From Neptunitalea lumnitzerae (GTDB lineage: Bacteria > Bacteroidota > Bacteroidia > Flavobacteriales > Flavobacteriaceae), in NCBI RefSeq assembly GCF_027924185.1, contig NZ_BRVO01000002.1, positions 124,001-188,000 on the forward strand: a stretch of 64,000 bases of DNA. The letters run 5' to 3'. The translations under genes were made by a program, and so were the position numbers. The notes beneath the pieces are model-generated. The model searched no databases and was not told the origin of the DNA. It saw only the letters and a list, made by a program, of their open reading frames with translations. Every line of letters starts with the position of its first letter. The stretch's first letter is position 1. Shown here in pieces: positions 20,001-28,560 of this stretch.

Positions 20001-22080
20001 AACCATTTAAATTAGTGTCTTTAAAACGTGCGTTTACATTACCTTTTCCGTTTGTAAGTTCTCCCGAAAGTTGTAAAGGAGTAAGGTCGTAATTGTTATA
20101 ACTTAATTGCTTAATATCAGTTTCTAATGTAGCGTCTAGGGTGTTAACTGAAGTACCATGTCCCGAAGCTCTTATAGAAAGATTTACAGTATCCAATGCT
20201 TCATTTTTAACAATGCGCTTAAGGTTTATATCTTCTAATTTAATAGTTGCATCAAAGGCTATAGAGTCTGTGTTTTTATAAGTACCCCTAGCAAAAACAG
20301 ATCCTTCAGATGTTTTTAGGGAAGCATCTGCAAAAAGGTTGTTTAAATTTCCTTTTGCCTTGGCATTTATTTCTATATTTTTTGGTATTTCAATACTTAA
20401 AGAGTCTGTATTATAAAATTGATTAATATCGGTGCTAAGTGATACTGCTTTGAATTTTTGAATATCAAAGCTTAAGTTTTTTGGTGATTGAATGTTTTGT
20501 AAAGATGCAGTAGTAGCTACATAGGTATTCTTACCCCAATTTACTTTTGTGTTTCTTATGTTTAAATTAGAGAGTTTACCAGATGCATATAATGAACCAT
20601 TTAATTTCTTTCTACTTAGTGATTTTACATACTCGTTTTTTGCTAGTTGAGGTTGAAATATAAAGGCGTCACTAACATTTAACTGAAATTTAGGAAGTGA
20701 AATGTTTAGGGTAGCATTATCAGGGGTTGAAATAAAAGTTGATAAGGAATTATAGGAAACATTGGCTCCTCCAGAAATGATGTTTTGGTTGAGTCCAACC
20801 AGCATATTTTCCAAGGTAACACCTTTATTGGTAATTTCAGTTTTAAATTCTAGATGTTTTAAATGAATACCACTTGCTTCAGTTATAGCTCCTTCGGTTA
20901 CTTCAATTCCGGCAGATTCATTTTGTAAATATACATTTTTAACCTTAATGGTTGCGTTGCTTAATTCAATAGCATCAGGGTTTAGCTTACCATACTGTGG
21001 TTTGGCATTATTATTAGTATAGCTAATGTAATTGTTTTGCAGTGTAAGCGTTTGTAATGTAACATCCCATGCTGGCCAAGTAAAATCACTACTAGTAGTT
21101 GTATTAGTAGTAGCATCAGCATTAATGTCAGAGGTATGAACAGTTACTTGTGAATTGGCTAACAGAATATTTTCAGCCTTTATTTTTTGATTGGTTAAAT
21201 CTAATTCAGGGATGTTAATAGTACTTTCTGAAATTGTAGCTGCTAATTCTATGTGGTCTGGCACAGATTTATAGTTAGCAGAAACATTTTTTAGCGTGAT
21301 GTTATGAAGTCCAAGATAGGGAAGTGGAGAATCACTTTCTGGTTCTGTTGTTGGAAGTTCTTTATTTTGTTGATAGACAATGTTTGAGTTAGAAATAGAT
21401 AATTGGTCTATTATAAATTTCATGTTGTCTAAATCAAACGAATCCATTTCAACCAATATGTTGCCTATTTCTCCTTGGGCATACATACCTGTAGCTTGAT
21501 CATCAAACTGTAGTTGAAAATCTTCTAGATTTACCTTGCCAATATTTATATCAAAACTACTTTGTGATGATGTTGTTGCTTGGTTGGTAGTGTCAGAAGC
21601 AAAGGCATCTATAAGAAATTGGTAGTTAAATCCATTAAGGGTGTCTTGTTGTTTTATATTGGCTTTAACTCCTTTCCAGTCTAAACGGTTTAAGGTGAAA
21701 CCAGATCCTTTAATAAGAGGCATTAAAGCTATGTTGGCTTCTAATTCTTTAGAATAGATAAGTGTGTCTTTTTGTGTGTCTTCTAAGTACAAACCTTCCA
21801 CAAATACATTTCCAGAAAATGTGATAAAAACTCTATCAACATTAACAGTTGTATGCGTTTTATCAGATACGTAATTGGTTAATTTTTGAACAATAATCTT
21901 TTGCCCCCATTCACTTCTAACAAATAGGAGTAGGGAGATAACTAGGAAAAGTAATACTAAAACAATGCTGCCAATAACCTTTAGCAGCTTAATTAACTTC
22001 TTTTTAAGCTTAATTTTTTTCAAAAAGGAATATGTATTTCTATTGAAGATGAAATTACGAATATTCCTATCACTATGCAT
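16984..22080 (-). CDS. tamB: TamB (DUF490) inter-membrane protein, AsmA-like
   Basis: A very long (1698-residue) protein. It has one N-terminal membrane anchor (about residues 33-53, VIGSIVLVLLFLVISLLLFV) and an extended periplasmic body of repeated short amphipathic beta segments, as in AsmA-like bridge proteins. The C-terminal DUF490 part is recognisable: GRYEVTEGHYKMNLYNLVSR, DPMDADLDIKAIYE and VKVGSEVNIQG. TamB is proposed to carry phospholipids between the membranes with its outer-membrane partner, here tamL, which overlaps its end. The C terminus is unusually acidic and Glu/Lys rich (last about 30 residues). The start at 22080 leaves a basic cytoplasmic lead before the helix. Confidence 0.92.
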   Translation of the reverse strand: MHSDRNIRNFIFNRNTYSFLKKIKLKKKLIKLLKVIGSIVLVLLFLVISLLLFVRSEWGQKIIVQKLTNYVSDKTHTTVNVDRVFITFSGNVFVEGLYLEDTQKDTLIYSKELEANIALMPLIKGSGFTLNRLDWKGVKANIKQQDTLNGFNYQFLIDAFASDTTNQATTSSQSSFDINIGKVNLEDFQLQFDDQATGMYAQGEIGNILVEMDSFDLDNMKFIIDQLSISNSNIVYQQNKELPTTEPESDSPLPYLGLHNITLKNVSANYKSVPDHIELAATISESTINIPELDLTNQKIKAENILLANSQVTVHTSDINADATTNTTTSSDFTWPAWDVTLQTLTLQNNYISYTNNNAKPQYGKLNPDAIELSNATIKVKNVYLQNESAGIEVTEGAITEASGIHLKHLEFKTEITNKGVTLENMLVGLNQNIISGGANVSYNSLSTFISTPDNATLNISLPKFQLNVSDAFIFQPQLAKNEYVKSLSRKKLNGSLYASGKLSNLNIRNTKVNWGKNTYVATTASLQNIQSPKNLSFDIQKFKAVSLSTDINQFYNTDSLSIEIPKNIEINAKAKGNLNNLFADASLKTSEGSVFARGTYKNTDSIAFDATIKLEDINLKRIVKNEALDTVNLSIRASGHGTSVNTLDATLETDIKQLSYNNYDLTPLQLSGELTNGKGNVNARFKDTNLNGSINTQIELDSINPKIVADIDIIGADLRRLNLTAKNLRTQFKTKINFTGNIQTFKTKANVTDMVVVYESDPYYPGDITLDASVEKDSSAVTIKNSILNMKLQANASIDKIAASLNSYYKGLVSTDSIVSDTISKPVILHLRSQINKTPFLEDVLLAGLEKIDTTTIDIDFNEKKQSLYTNIHLPYAEYNGITIDSLELQIDAQTNAPRFTFGVRRIESGPIAIKKITFKGKTENEKMNMLFTAFDDAEKLINVASTLYRKNDSLLFNIKTDTVIFNKKLWEVPNTNQIALSEKSIQFTDFNFSNQNQKVVFGNNMTKIKKDHIGVEFQKFNLANFLNILNPDESIAKGTLNGNLIVVEPYGRTGLLAGLTIDNLEVLNAPLGNLSLKGAAIGNEKYGIDLSVKDGDLDLDMKGKYTASNEAAQLNLDFDLNKLNLSVIEHFSKGEIHKTSGFLSGKFNITGNTKEPEFNGNIGFNNTNFTIKMLDTPFKIDNEEISFNNDGINFDTFTIKDVANNTFQIKGDILTEDPLNPSFNLNVNAEKFQLLDATREDNDLFYGKANISIAAEIKGDLEIPDVNVMLSANEGTNIYYILPEEQLDIVEQDGVVVFVNRQNPDAIITRNDEENNAILNGFRFNALLALNKNAAFNVIINEKTGDNLRIVGKGDLNFSIAENGRTSLSGRYEVTEGHYKMNLYNLVSREFQIASGSTVTWSGDPMDADLDIKAIYEIKTAPSSLMSLQSSGESAAIRNSYQQRLPFFVYLNVNGDLMHPKLSFALDMPEDERGMSGGSVYSRIQQLNQQDDELNKQVFSLLVLNRFFPETGSDGSNGGTATIARDNLNQALSDQLNMFSNQLLGNSGFELSFDVDSYTDYQGSTADQRTDVDITAQKKLFNDRVIVKVGSEVNIQGENRPGQTNQMMGNVSIEYLLTEDGRFSIRGFRKNTYENIIDGQLIVNGISLIFTKQFNEFKELWKANLKEEDELTPEEKNKEPENTETKKSEDEEQPEK

Positions 22081-22132
22081 TTAAACTTATCTTAAAATGC
22101 TGTTTTAATAAGGTTAAATGTAGGCGTAAAAC

Positions 22133-23515
22133 TTATAATCTCGACTTTAAAGTAAGTAATGTTTTAACAAAGTCAATTTCTACTGTGTTTTTGTGTATAT
22201 GTTTTCCGTCTTTTACCATCCACTTACCATTAAATAATGTTCCTAACATGTTAGAAGCATCTTGCGTATATACAATAGTATTGCTTAAATGCTTTGTTGA
22301 TGAGGTAGCAATTAAAGGGTGTGTGGCATTTATTACTGCCGCGTTTAGAGGTTCTCCAATTTTAAAGAATGCTTCCGATTGTAGTCCCATAGCTTTTCTT
22401 CCTGATTTCCACATCATATTTATGGCGTTAAAACCGCTGTCACCATAACCCTGTGTATAAAAAGATGTTCTTTTGTGCGTGGTTAATCGCTGACCGTAAT
22501 CTAATATTCTTAATTCTTCTAACGGATTTAAGCCAATATGGCTATCTGTACCAATGCTCCAGCTACCATTAAGGTTTTTAAAATCATGAAGTCTAAAAAT
22601 ACCATCCCCAAGATTTCCTTCGGTAGAAGGGCATAGTACAACGTGTGCTCCAGAAGAAGCGATCCCTTGTACTTCAGCATCATCTAAATGAGTAGCGTGT
22701 ACCAAATGGAAGTTATTATCTAAATTCACATTGTCTAATAACCATTGAACGGGGCGTTTTCCGTAAAAGGCAATGCAGTCATCAATTTCTTTGAGTTGTT
22801 CTGCTATGTGTAAATGAAAAGGAGTGTCTCCTTTGTATTCTTCAGTTAATTGAATAATATCTTCTGCACATACAGCACGTAAAGAGTGAATACCAATACC
22901 ACAAATGGCATGCTCGTAGGTTTGACAAGCTTTTTTGGTAGCCTCTAATAAATTATAATAATCTTCTATTGTATCGCTAATAAATCTAGCTTGATTTTTA
23001 GAAGGTTCCATTCCAAAACCTCCTTTTTGATAGAACATAGGAACTAAGGTAATGTGTAACCCAGCCTTTTTTGCGGCATTCACAAGGCGTAGTCCCATTT
23101 CAGCTAGATTATCATAAGGGGTACCATCAGGTTGATGGTGTAGATAATGAAATTCTGTAACTGCTGTATATCCATGGCGAACCATCTCAGTATATAACTG
23201 TGTAGCTATTGCCTCTAGTTGTTCAGGTGAAATAGTTAATGCTAGCTCATACATTGCAGTACGCCAGCTCCAAAAATCGTCTGGTATACCAGTGCCTTCA
23301 TGTAACTCTGCCAAACCTGCCATGGCGTATTGAAATGCATGTGAATGCGCATTCTGAAATCCTGGTAAGGCATAACCCTCTACTACCTCTGTATCGTGCA
23401 CAGGTGAAGTATTTGCTTCAATGTTTTTAATGATACCGTTTTCAGTGGTTATTAATGTGTTAGATAACCATCCGTGTTCGGTTAAGAGTCCTTTAAAAAA
23501 AATATGTTTTTCCAT
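22133..23515 (-). CDS. hutF: Formimidoylglutamate deiminase
   Basis: Amidohydrolase-superfamily enzyme that converts N-formimino-L-glutamate to N-formyl-L-glutamate plus ammonia, in the five-step route of histidine breakdown. The 460 residues have the metal-binding pair GFQNAHSHAFQ (near 55), a third histidine in FHLHIAEQ, a fourth in LVHATHLD, and the aspartate in WSIGTDSHIGLNPLEELR. The product of this gene is the substrate of the adjacent hutG, whose stop codon overlaps this gene's ATG by one base (TAATG). hutH, hutU and hutI are not in the window. Confidence 0.93.
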   Translation of the reverse strand: MEKHIFFKGLLTEHGWLSNTLITTENGIIKNIEANTSPVHDTEVVEGYALPGFQNAHSHAFQYAMAGLAELHEGTGIPDDFWSWRTAMYELALTISPEQLEAIATQLYTEMVRHGYTAVTEFHYLHHQPDGTPYDNLAEMGLRLVNAAKKAGLHITLVPMFYQKGGFGMEPSKNQARFISDTIEDYYNLLEATKKACQTYEHAICGIGIHSLRAVCAEDIIQLTEEYKGDTPFHLHIAEQLKEIDDCIAFYGKRPVQWLLDNVNLDNNFHLVHATHLDDAEVQGIASSGAHVVLCPSTEGNLGDGIFRLHDFKNLNGSWSIGTDSHIGLNPLEELRILDYGQRLTTHKRTSFYTQGYGDSGFNAINMMWKSGRKAMGLQSEAFFKIGEPLNAAVINATHPLIATSSTKHLSNTIVYTQDASNMLGTLFNGKWMVKDGKHIHKNTVEIDFVKTLLTLKSRL

Positions 23516-24306
23516 TAAGGTTTGGTTGCAATTAAATTAGCAAAAACTTGTTTTAGTACCGGTAGTAATTCTTCAGCATTCTCTTCACTAAAAGCAGTTT
23601 CACTCTCATTCATATAGTTGGTTTTGGCCATTTCTAATTGTAAAGCGTGAATATTGTTCTCTGGTTTACCAAAAAATCGAGTAATGTGGCCTCCTTTGAA
23701 CGGGTAGTTATGAGTAGCCTCATATTCTGAATTTACCAATGGATTTAAAGCTGCTTTGATAATATTTGGAGAGGCAGATGTTTCATCGTTATCACCTAAA
23801 ATCAAATCAGGGAAAGGTACTTTTCTAATTCCAGGTACCATTTTTCTTATAGAGTGGGCATCAAATAGAATGGCATATCCAAACTCATTTTTTAAGGCTT
23901 CTAACAACTCGCCAACTTTTGAATGGTATGGTTGATAGTAATTTTTAACTCTTCTTTGTATTTCAGCTTCGTCCGGCGTTTTATTAGCGTAAATAGCGTT
24001 TCCATTAAAATCGGTTTCAGGTACTAATCCTGTAATAACCCTACCATCATCATATAAGGGTTTGCTGTTTGGATCTCGGTTGAGGTCTATAACCCATCTA
24101 TTGTAGTTTGCCGTAATCATGGTAATACCCATGCTAGGAGCAAAATTGTATAAGGTATCTATAAACCAATCGGTGTCATCAGGATTAGCGATAGCGCTAG
24201 GGTCTAATTGTTTTTTTACTTCCTCAGGAAATTCAGTACCTGAATGAGGTGAACTAATTAAAATTGGTACTTTGGGAGCCGTAGGCTCTATGATAGAATA
24301 CACCAT
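23515..24306 (-). CDS. hutG: N-formylglutamate amidohydrolase
   Basis: Hydrolyses N-formyl-L-glutamate to glutamate and formate, the last step after HutF. The 263 residues show the family's conserved ILISSPHSGTEFPEE near the N terminus, RWVIDLNRDP with the nearby DGRVITGLVP, and ILFDAHSIRKMVPGI in the middle, and an NNIHALQLEMAKTNYM segment late. It is the upstream member of a two-gene unit with hutF, coupled by a TAATG overlap. The pairing of HutF and HutG together is what identifies the five-step (formimidoylglutamate deiminase) pathway in this organism. Confidence 0.93.
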   Translation of the reverse strand: MVYSIIEPTAPKVPILISSPHSGTEFPEEVKKQLDPSAIANPDDTDWFIDTLYNFAPSMGITMITANYNRWVIDLNRDPNSKPLYDDGRVITGLVPETDFNGNAIYANKTPDEAEIQRRVKNYYQPYHSKVGELLEALKNEFGYAILFDAHSIRKMVPGIRKVPFPDLILGDNDETSASPNIIKAALNPLVNSEYEATHNYPFKGGHITRFFGKPENNIHALQLEMAKTNYMNESETAFSEENAEELLPVLKQVFANLIATKP

Positions 24307-24393
24307 GTGCTTAATTTTTCTGAAAGTTAGGAAATATTCACGAGTGCTGAAACTTATCGTCTTAGATGTAGTGCTAAAAGTAGTATGAGAAAA

Positions 24394-25053
24394 TTACTTT
24401 TTCTGATTTTTTAAATACTCATTAATAGCTGCTTTTCTACCAATAGTTTTGGTAATGATATCATTGTCAAGTTTCCACCCACGTGCCTGACAATATTCTC
24501 TTCCATACCAAATAATTTGTAAGTGTAGCTTGTTCCATTTTTCTTCAGGGAACAAACGCTTAGCATCTTTTTCTGTTTGTTGTACAGTAGTACCGTTAGA
24601 AAGTCCCCATCTGTACATAAGTCTATGAATATGTGTATCTACAGGAAATGCAGGTATGTTAAATGCTTGACTCATCACTACACTAGCTGTTTTGTGCCCT
24701 ACAGCAGGCAATTCTTCAAGATCTACAAAGTTAGCAGGTACCTCTCCTTGATGCTTATCAATTAAAATATGCGAAAGCTCGTATATACCTTTTGATTTCA
24801 TTGGTGATAATCCGCAAGGTCTAATAATTTCTTTTATTTCTTCTTGCGTTAATTTTATCATGTCATACGGGTTATCTGCTTTAGCAAATAGCAAGGGGGT
24901 AATTTGGTTTACACGAACATCAGTGCATTGAGCCGAAAGTAAAACTGCAATTAATAGTGTGTATGGGTCTTTATGATCCAGAGGTATGGGAACCTCTGGA
25001 TATATATTTTCTAACGTATCTATTACAAAGTTTACTTTTTCAGCTTTCGTCAT
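24394..25053 (-). CDS. nth: Endonuclease III-type DNA glycosylase without the 4Fe-4S cluster ligands
   Basis: Helix-hairpin-helix DNA glycosylase/AP lyase acting on oxidised pyrimidines in base-excision repair. Of 219 residues, the HhH motif ELPAVGHKTASVV supplies the catalytic Lys121, and FPVDTHIHRL supplies Asp139. The C-terminal loop that normally holds four cysteines keeps only the first (YGREYCQARGW, Cys188); the other three are replaced in the sequence up to residue 205. The enzyme therefore should lack the iron-sulfur cluster, a state also known in some homologues. It follows the HMG-CoA synthase gene after 17 bases and is probably co-transcribed with it. Confidence 0.93.
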   Translation of the reverse strand: MTKAEKVNFVIDTLENIYPEVPIPLDHKDPYTLLIAVLLSAQCTDVRVNQITPLLFAKADNPYDMIKLTQEEIKEIIRPCGLSPMKSKGIYELSHILIDKHQGEVPANFVDLEELPAVGHKTASVVMSQAFNIPAFPVDTHIHRLMYRWGLSNGTTVQQTEKDAKRLFPEEKWNKLHLQIIWYGREYCQARGWKLDNDIITKTIGRKAAINEYLKNQKK

Positions 25054-25070
25054 GCTTCTTATGTCAATAG

Positions 25071-26429
25071 TTAGTCAACCCACTTGTAATAGCGAGCACC
25101 TAATTTGTTTACGTTCGTTTCTTCAATACCTTCCAAAATCCATTCGTTAGAAGGGGTAAGAACGCTTGTAGATAGTTCTTTTTTGTGTAAGCTATGGTAG
25201 GTATCAATATCAATTGCTGTAGTTACTTCTAATGTTTCAAAAAGACCTGTTTTAGCAATGGCTTCTTTCCAACTAGGTGACACTTCACCTTCAAAAACCT
25301 TAGATTTAGCGCCACTTCCGTATGCAAGGAAACCAAGGGTTGTACCTGTTAAATCTTCATTACTTTCTGCATAGTAGCATAAGGTAGAAAGTAATCCCAT
25401 AAAAATAGACCCTGTGTACATGTTTCCAATTAGGGAAGATGCTTTTTCTGCTGGCATAAATTTTTCAGCAATAAAAGCTTTATAAGTTTCAGATTTACTG
25501 AATGCTTTTAACTTGGTAAAATACTCAGCATCTGTTTTGCTAATTTCCTTACTTAATTCAGGGCTGTCTGATATGTATATTTCTGGGAACATTCTACGTG
25601 CCTGAAAACTGTAAGGTAAGTGCATTACAATAGCTTTCCAATTTTCATATAAAGTTCCCTCTGTTTTGTTTAATTCTTTAAATCTGTAATAGGCTTCAAC
25701 AGTACGCTCTACATAGCAGTCATTAGAGTATTGACCATCAAAAACAGGTTGTTCTTTAAAAATTTCAATCTCAGCTTCTAAAACTCCTTGCCACGGTTGG
25801 TTATCTGTTATGCCAAGTTCTTCTTTTTTAACAATTCTGTGTGGTTTAAAGAAGTCGAACACGCCTTTGGCACTGGTAGCTACTGTGCGGTTAAAGCTAA
25901 TAATACGAGGGTTTTTAGCTACTAACATAGCAATAGCGCCTGCCCCTTGTGTATATTCTCCTGTAGAGTTAAGATCATACTTAGCAATATCTGTACAAAT
26001 AACGATTGCTTTTTTATCAGGATTTAATGTTACAAAATCTACGCAGTTCTGTAATGCATCAACACCACCAATACATGCAAAAGTTAAATCTACCGCATCA
26101 CAATGCGTCATGGTATTGTCTCCAAAAATAGACTCTAATATTGCTAATAAGTATGAAGCTATAGGTTTAGAAGCGTCTAATCCACTTTCTGTACCTACAT
26201 AAATTCTATCAATATCTGTAGGAGTTAAATTTTCTTGTTTTACTAACTTGGTTATAGCGTTTGCTGCAAATGTTATCACATCTTGGTGTACATCTGGCAT
26301 AGCCATTTGAAGTAAGCCTAATCCTTTTTCTAATTTAACGGGTTCTATATTTCTTGCTACTGCCAACTCTTTAATTGGCAGTTGTAGTTTTGGTATATCA
26401 AAACTAATTGCGTCAATTCCTATTTTCAT
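25071..26429 (-). CDS. Hydroxymethylglutaryl-CoA synthase family protein
   Basis: Thiolase-fold enzyme that condenses acetyl-CoA with acetoacetyl-CoA to HMG-CoA, the entry to the mevalonate route of isoprenoid synthesis, which flavobacteria use. I chose the ATG at 26429 (MKIGIDAISFDIP, 452 residues) rather than one 36 bases upstream, since homologues start there. Catalytic elements are visible: Glu81 in IYVGTESGLDASKP and the nucleophile Cys119 in VDLTFACIGGVDAL. The usual His motif FHTPF reads MHLPYS. GNMYTGSIFMGLLS and AYGSGAKSKVFEG are typical of the C-terminal half. Divergent from bcp. Confidence 0.9.
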   Translation of the reverse strand: MKIGIDAISFDIPKLQLPIKELAVARNIEPVKLEKGLGLLQMAMPDVHQDVITFAANAITKLVKQENLTPTDIDRIYVGTESGLDASKPIASYLLAILESIFGDNTMTHCDAVDLTFACIGGVDALQNCVDFVTLNPDKKAIVICTDIAKYDLNSTGEYTQGAGAIAMLVAKNPRIISFNRTVATSAKGVFDFFKPHRIVKKEELGITDNQPWQGVLEAEIEIFKEQPVFDGQYSNDCYVERTVEAYYRFKELNKTEGTLYENWKAIVMHLPYSFQARRMFPEIYISDSPELSKEISKTDAEYFTKLKAFSKSETYKAFIAEKFMPAEKASSLIGNMYTGSIFMGLLSTLCYYAESNEDLTGTTLGFLAYGSGAKSKVFEGEVSPSWKEAIAKTGLFETLEVTTAIDIDTYHSLHKKELSTSVLTPSNEWILEGIEETNVNKLGARYYKWVD

Positions 26430-26612
26430 AACAGCGAAAGTAAAACCACCCCCGTTTTTTTCCAAATAAAACTGTTGTTAAATTTCAGTTTTTCGAGATA
26501 TAACAAGGCATTAACTGTAATATGTTAATAACTCTATTAAAGTTTTGGTAAATCTTCTTAACAGATTTACTATTATCCTTTTTAATAGATATTTTTAATA
26601 AAAAATTAAATT

Positions 26613-27068
26613 ATGAATACATTAAAAGTAGGGGATAAGGTTCCTCATTTTACAGCAATAGATGATAGTGGTAATACCATTGATTGGAATGATTACCTAG
26701 GACATAGAGTAGTTGTGTTCTTTTACCCAAAGGCTAGTACGCCTGGTTGTACGGCGGAAGCTTGCAACTTACGTGACCATTACGAAGATCTAAAAGCTAG
26801 TGGTTACCGATTATTGGGTGTAAGTGCAGATTCGGTTAAAAGACAGGCTAATTTTAGAGATAAAAATAGTTTACCGTTTCCGTTATTAGCAGATGAAAAC
26901 AGAGAAGTGATAAATGCCTTTGGTGTTTGGGGATTAAAAAAGTTTATGGGGAAAGAGTATGATGGAATTCATAGAATGACCTTTATAATTAATGAACTTG
27001 GAGAGGTGGAGAAGGTTATTGAAAAAGTAAAAACCAAAGATCATGCAGCTCAAATTCTTGTAGTATAG
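26613..27068 (+). CDS. bcp: Thioredoxin-dependent peroxiredoxin, BCP/PrxQ type
   Basis: Atypical two-cysteine peroxiredoxin that reduces hydrogen peroxide and organic peroxides with electrons from thioredoxin. The 151-residue protein has the peroxidatic motif FFYPKASTPGCTAEACNLRD, where the first Cys of the CTAEAC pair is peroxidatic and the second, five residues on, is resolving. The rest of the fold (RDKNSLPFPLLADEN, and MTFIINELGEVEKV) is standard. A strong bidirectional terminator follows it and separates it from two tRNA genes on the other strand. Confidence 0.96.
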   Translation: MNTLKVGDKVPHFTAIDDSGNTIDWNDYLGHRVVVFFYPKASTPGCTAEACNLRDHYEDLKASGYRLLGVSADSVKRQANFRDKNSLPFPLLADENREVINAFGVWGLKKFMGKEYDGIHRMTFIINELGEVEKVIEKVKTKDHAAQILVV

Positions 27069-27088
27069 TTTTAAGTAATCATATAAAA

Positions 27089-27124
27089 CAAAAAAGCCTG
27101 AATGGAAACATTCAGGCTTTTTTT
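27089..27124. terminator. Bidirectional intrinsic terminator between bcp and tRNA-Gly
   Basis: AAAAAGCCTGAATG and CATTCAGGCTTTTT form a 14-bp perfect stem with a GAAA loop, flanked by A-run and T-run on both sides. It can end bcp transcripts (+) and the tRNA transcript (-). Confidence 0.85.
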
Positions 27125-27128
27125 GTAG

Positions 27129-27201
27129 AGCGGGAGACGAGGTTCGAACTCGCGACATTCAGCTTGGAAGGCTGACGCTCTACCAACTGAGCTACTCCCG
27201 C
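27129..27201 (-). tRNA. tRNA-Gly (anticodon TCC)
   Basis: The reverse complement folds as a cloverleaf: acceptor GCGGGAG/CTCCCGC, D arm GCTC/GAGC, anticodon arm TCAGC-CTTCCAA-GCTGA with anticodon TCC, and T arm GCGAG-TTCGAAC-CTCGT. No CCA is encoded. It follows tRNA-Tyr by 14 bases, in one transcript. Confidence 0.97.
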
Positions 27202-27215
27202 AAAAAATAAACTGG

Positions 27216-27298
27216 TGGGGAGAGCAGGATTCGAACCTGCGAAGGTAAAAACCAACAGATTTACAGTCTGTCCTCGTTGGCCGCTTGAGTATCTCCCC
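27216..27298 (-). tRNA. tRNA-Tyr (anticodon GTA)
   Basis: Reverse complement: acceptor GGGGAGA/TCTCCCC, anticodon arm ACAGA-CTGTAAA-TCTGT (anticodon GTA), a long variable arm as expected of class II tRNA-Tyr, and T arm GCAGG-TTCGAAT-CCTGC. Discriminator A is followed by CCA in the DNA. It is first in the tRNA-Tyr/tRNA-Gly unit. Confidence 0.97.
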
Positions 27299-27335
27299 GA
27301 TATTTTAAAGAACACTTCCTTGTTGAAAGCGGATG

Positions 27336-27365
27336 CAAATATAGGACTGTTTTTGGTGTTTACAA
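27336..27365 (-). promoter_or_regulatory. Promoter of the tRNA-Tyr/tRNA-Gly unit
   Basis: On the minus strand TTG (27365-27363) is followed after 19 bases by TATATTTG (27343-27336), the Bacteroidota -33/-7 pattern, 38 bases before the tRNA 5' end. The same element and spacing precede tRNA-Met. Confidence 0.75.
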
Positions 27366-27450
27366 GCGTTTCTGCAAAATAATTTTAAAATATTTTACAA
27401 GTCGTTGTAAATGAGAATATTTACAAATAAACTTTTTTTGATGTTTTTTT

Positions 27451-28341
27451 CTATTTGGTGGTTAAAGCATCTTTTACCTCTAACAACAAAGTTTTAGATT
27501 TGAAGTTTACGGGGTCGTCACAGTGGTTATTTCTTCCACTAAAATTATCACTAATCACAAAAAAAGAGTTCCCATTAATAGTTAATCCTTCCATATTGCT
27601 ACTATATCCTAATTTTTTATAGGTGTCAACTGCTTTAGTAATATCAATAGTAGGAAGGTTTACAAAATTATATGATAGTTTATTATCCTGTAAGGTTACT
27701 GTGTCTATATTGTAATTACCTATTTTGCTTCTTAAAAGATAAATCTTTTTACCGTCTTCACTTACCTGTAAGTCTGTATACCTATGTTGGCGGTCTAATT
27801 GTACGGTAATGGTTTTATCATATGCTAAAAAGAAGTGATTATCTGCTAGAATAAGGTTATAACAATAAATTTCGCTCTCAAATTTTTTGTTGAGTTCTTT
27901 CAAGATATAGAGCTGTTCTCCCGTTTTACTAACACAGATACCTTCCAATCCAAAATCGTGGTTTTTGTTTTGCACCTCATTTACATGACTTAATAAAAGG
28001 TTGGTAACCGTTTTGGTATTCATGTCAATGTATTTAATGCTATTATCATGTTCATCTGCTAGAAATATATAATGCTTGTAAATCGAAATTCCTTCCAAAT
28101 CGCTATCTTCTCCTAGATCTTGATAATAATCTTTTTGTATTACTTTTTTTGTTTTTTGATTTACATAGAAAATAGTATTACAATTTTCTGTCACTAAGAA
28201 GATGGTATCATTTCTTATGTCTAAGGCTGAAAACTCGTAGGGCTTGTTCAAAATACTATCCAACACGTGAAGTTGGATATCTTGTGCACGTAATCCTATA
28301 CCGGATAACAGCATTGTGGTGATAACAATAATTTTTTTCAT
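27451..28341 (-). CDS. Secreted SdiA-regulated-like beta-propeller protein
   Basis: A 296-residue exported protein with a signal peptide ending near GIGLRAQ (residue 19). The mature part is built of repeating strands with motifs such as EDSDLEGISIYKHYIFLADE, HDFGLEGICVSKTGEQLYIL and SSNMEGLTINGNSFFVISD; these recurring xLEGI/MEGL lines are typical of the SdiA-regulated/esterase-like propeller proteins. It is probably periplasmic or secreted. No catalytic residues can be assigned. It reads as a single gene with its own upstream region, 220 bases from the MBL/rhodanese gene. Confidence 0.7.
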   Translation of the reverse strand: MKKIIVITTMLLSGIGLRAQDIQLHVLDSILNKPYEFSALDIRNDTIFLVTENCNTIFYVNQKTKKVIQKDYYQDLGEDSDLEGISIYKHYIFLADEHDNSIKYIDMNTKTVTNLLLSHVNEVQNKNHDFGLEGICVSKTGEQLYILKELNKKFESEIYCYNLILADNHFFLAYDKTITVQLDRQHRYTDLQVSEDGKKIYLLRSKIGNYNIDTVTLQDNKLSYNFVNLPTIDITKAVDTYKKLGYSSNMEGLTINGNSFFVISDNFSGRNNHCDDPVNFKSKTLLLEVKDALTTK

Positions 28342-28510
28342 AGCTTTTAGAATAACTTACTTTGTGAGAAATATAAACATGAATTTAAATATTAATTTTA
28401 ATTAACTGAAAATTAATATGTTAAATAATAATGAAGTGTGTTTTTTATTTTGGCAAATTATCTTTTGGTTAGGGTGAGGTATGTTTATAACGGGTTACTT
28501 TTAATGTATA

Positions 28511-28540
28511 AAAAAAGACATACCTACGTATGTCTTTTTA
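28511..28540. terminator. Intrinsic terminator after the MBL/rhodanese gene
   Basis: AAAAAGACATAC and GTATGTCTTTTT form a 12-bp perfect stem with a 4-base loop, with T-runs on both strands. It lies 21 bases beyond the stop codon of the minus-strand gene at 28561. Confidence 0.8.
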
Positions 28541-28560
28541 GTAATCTGATGTTCAAAATT

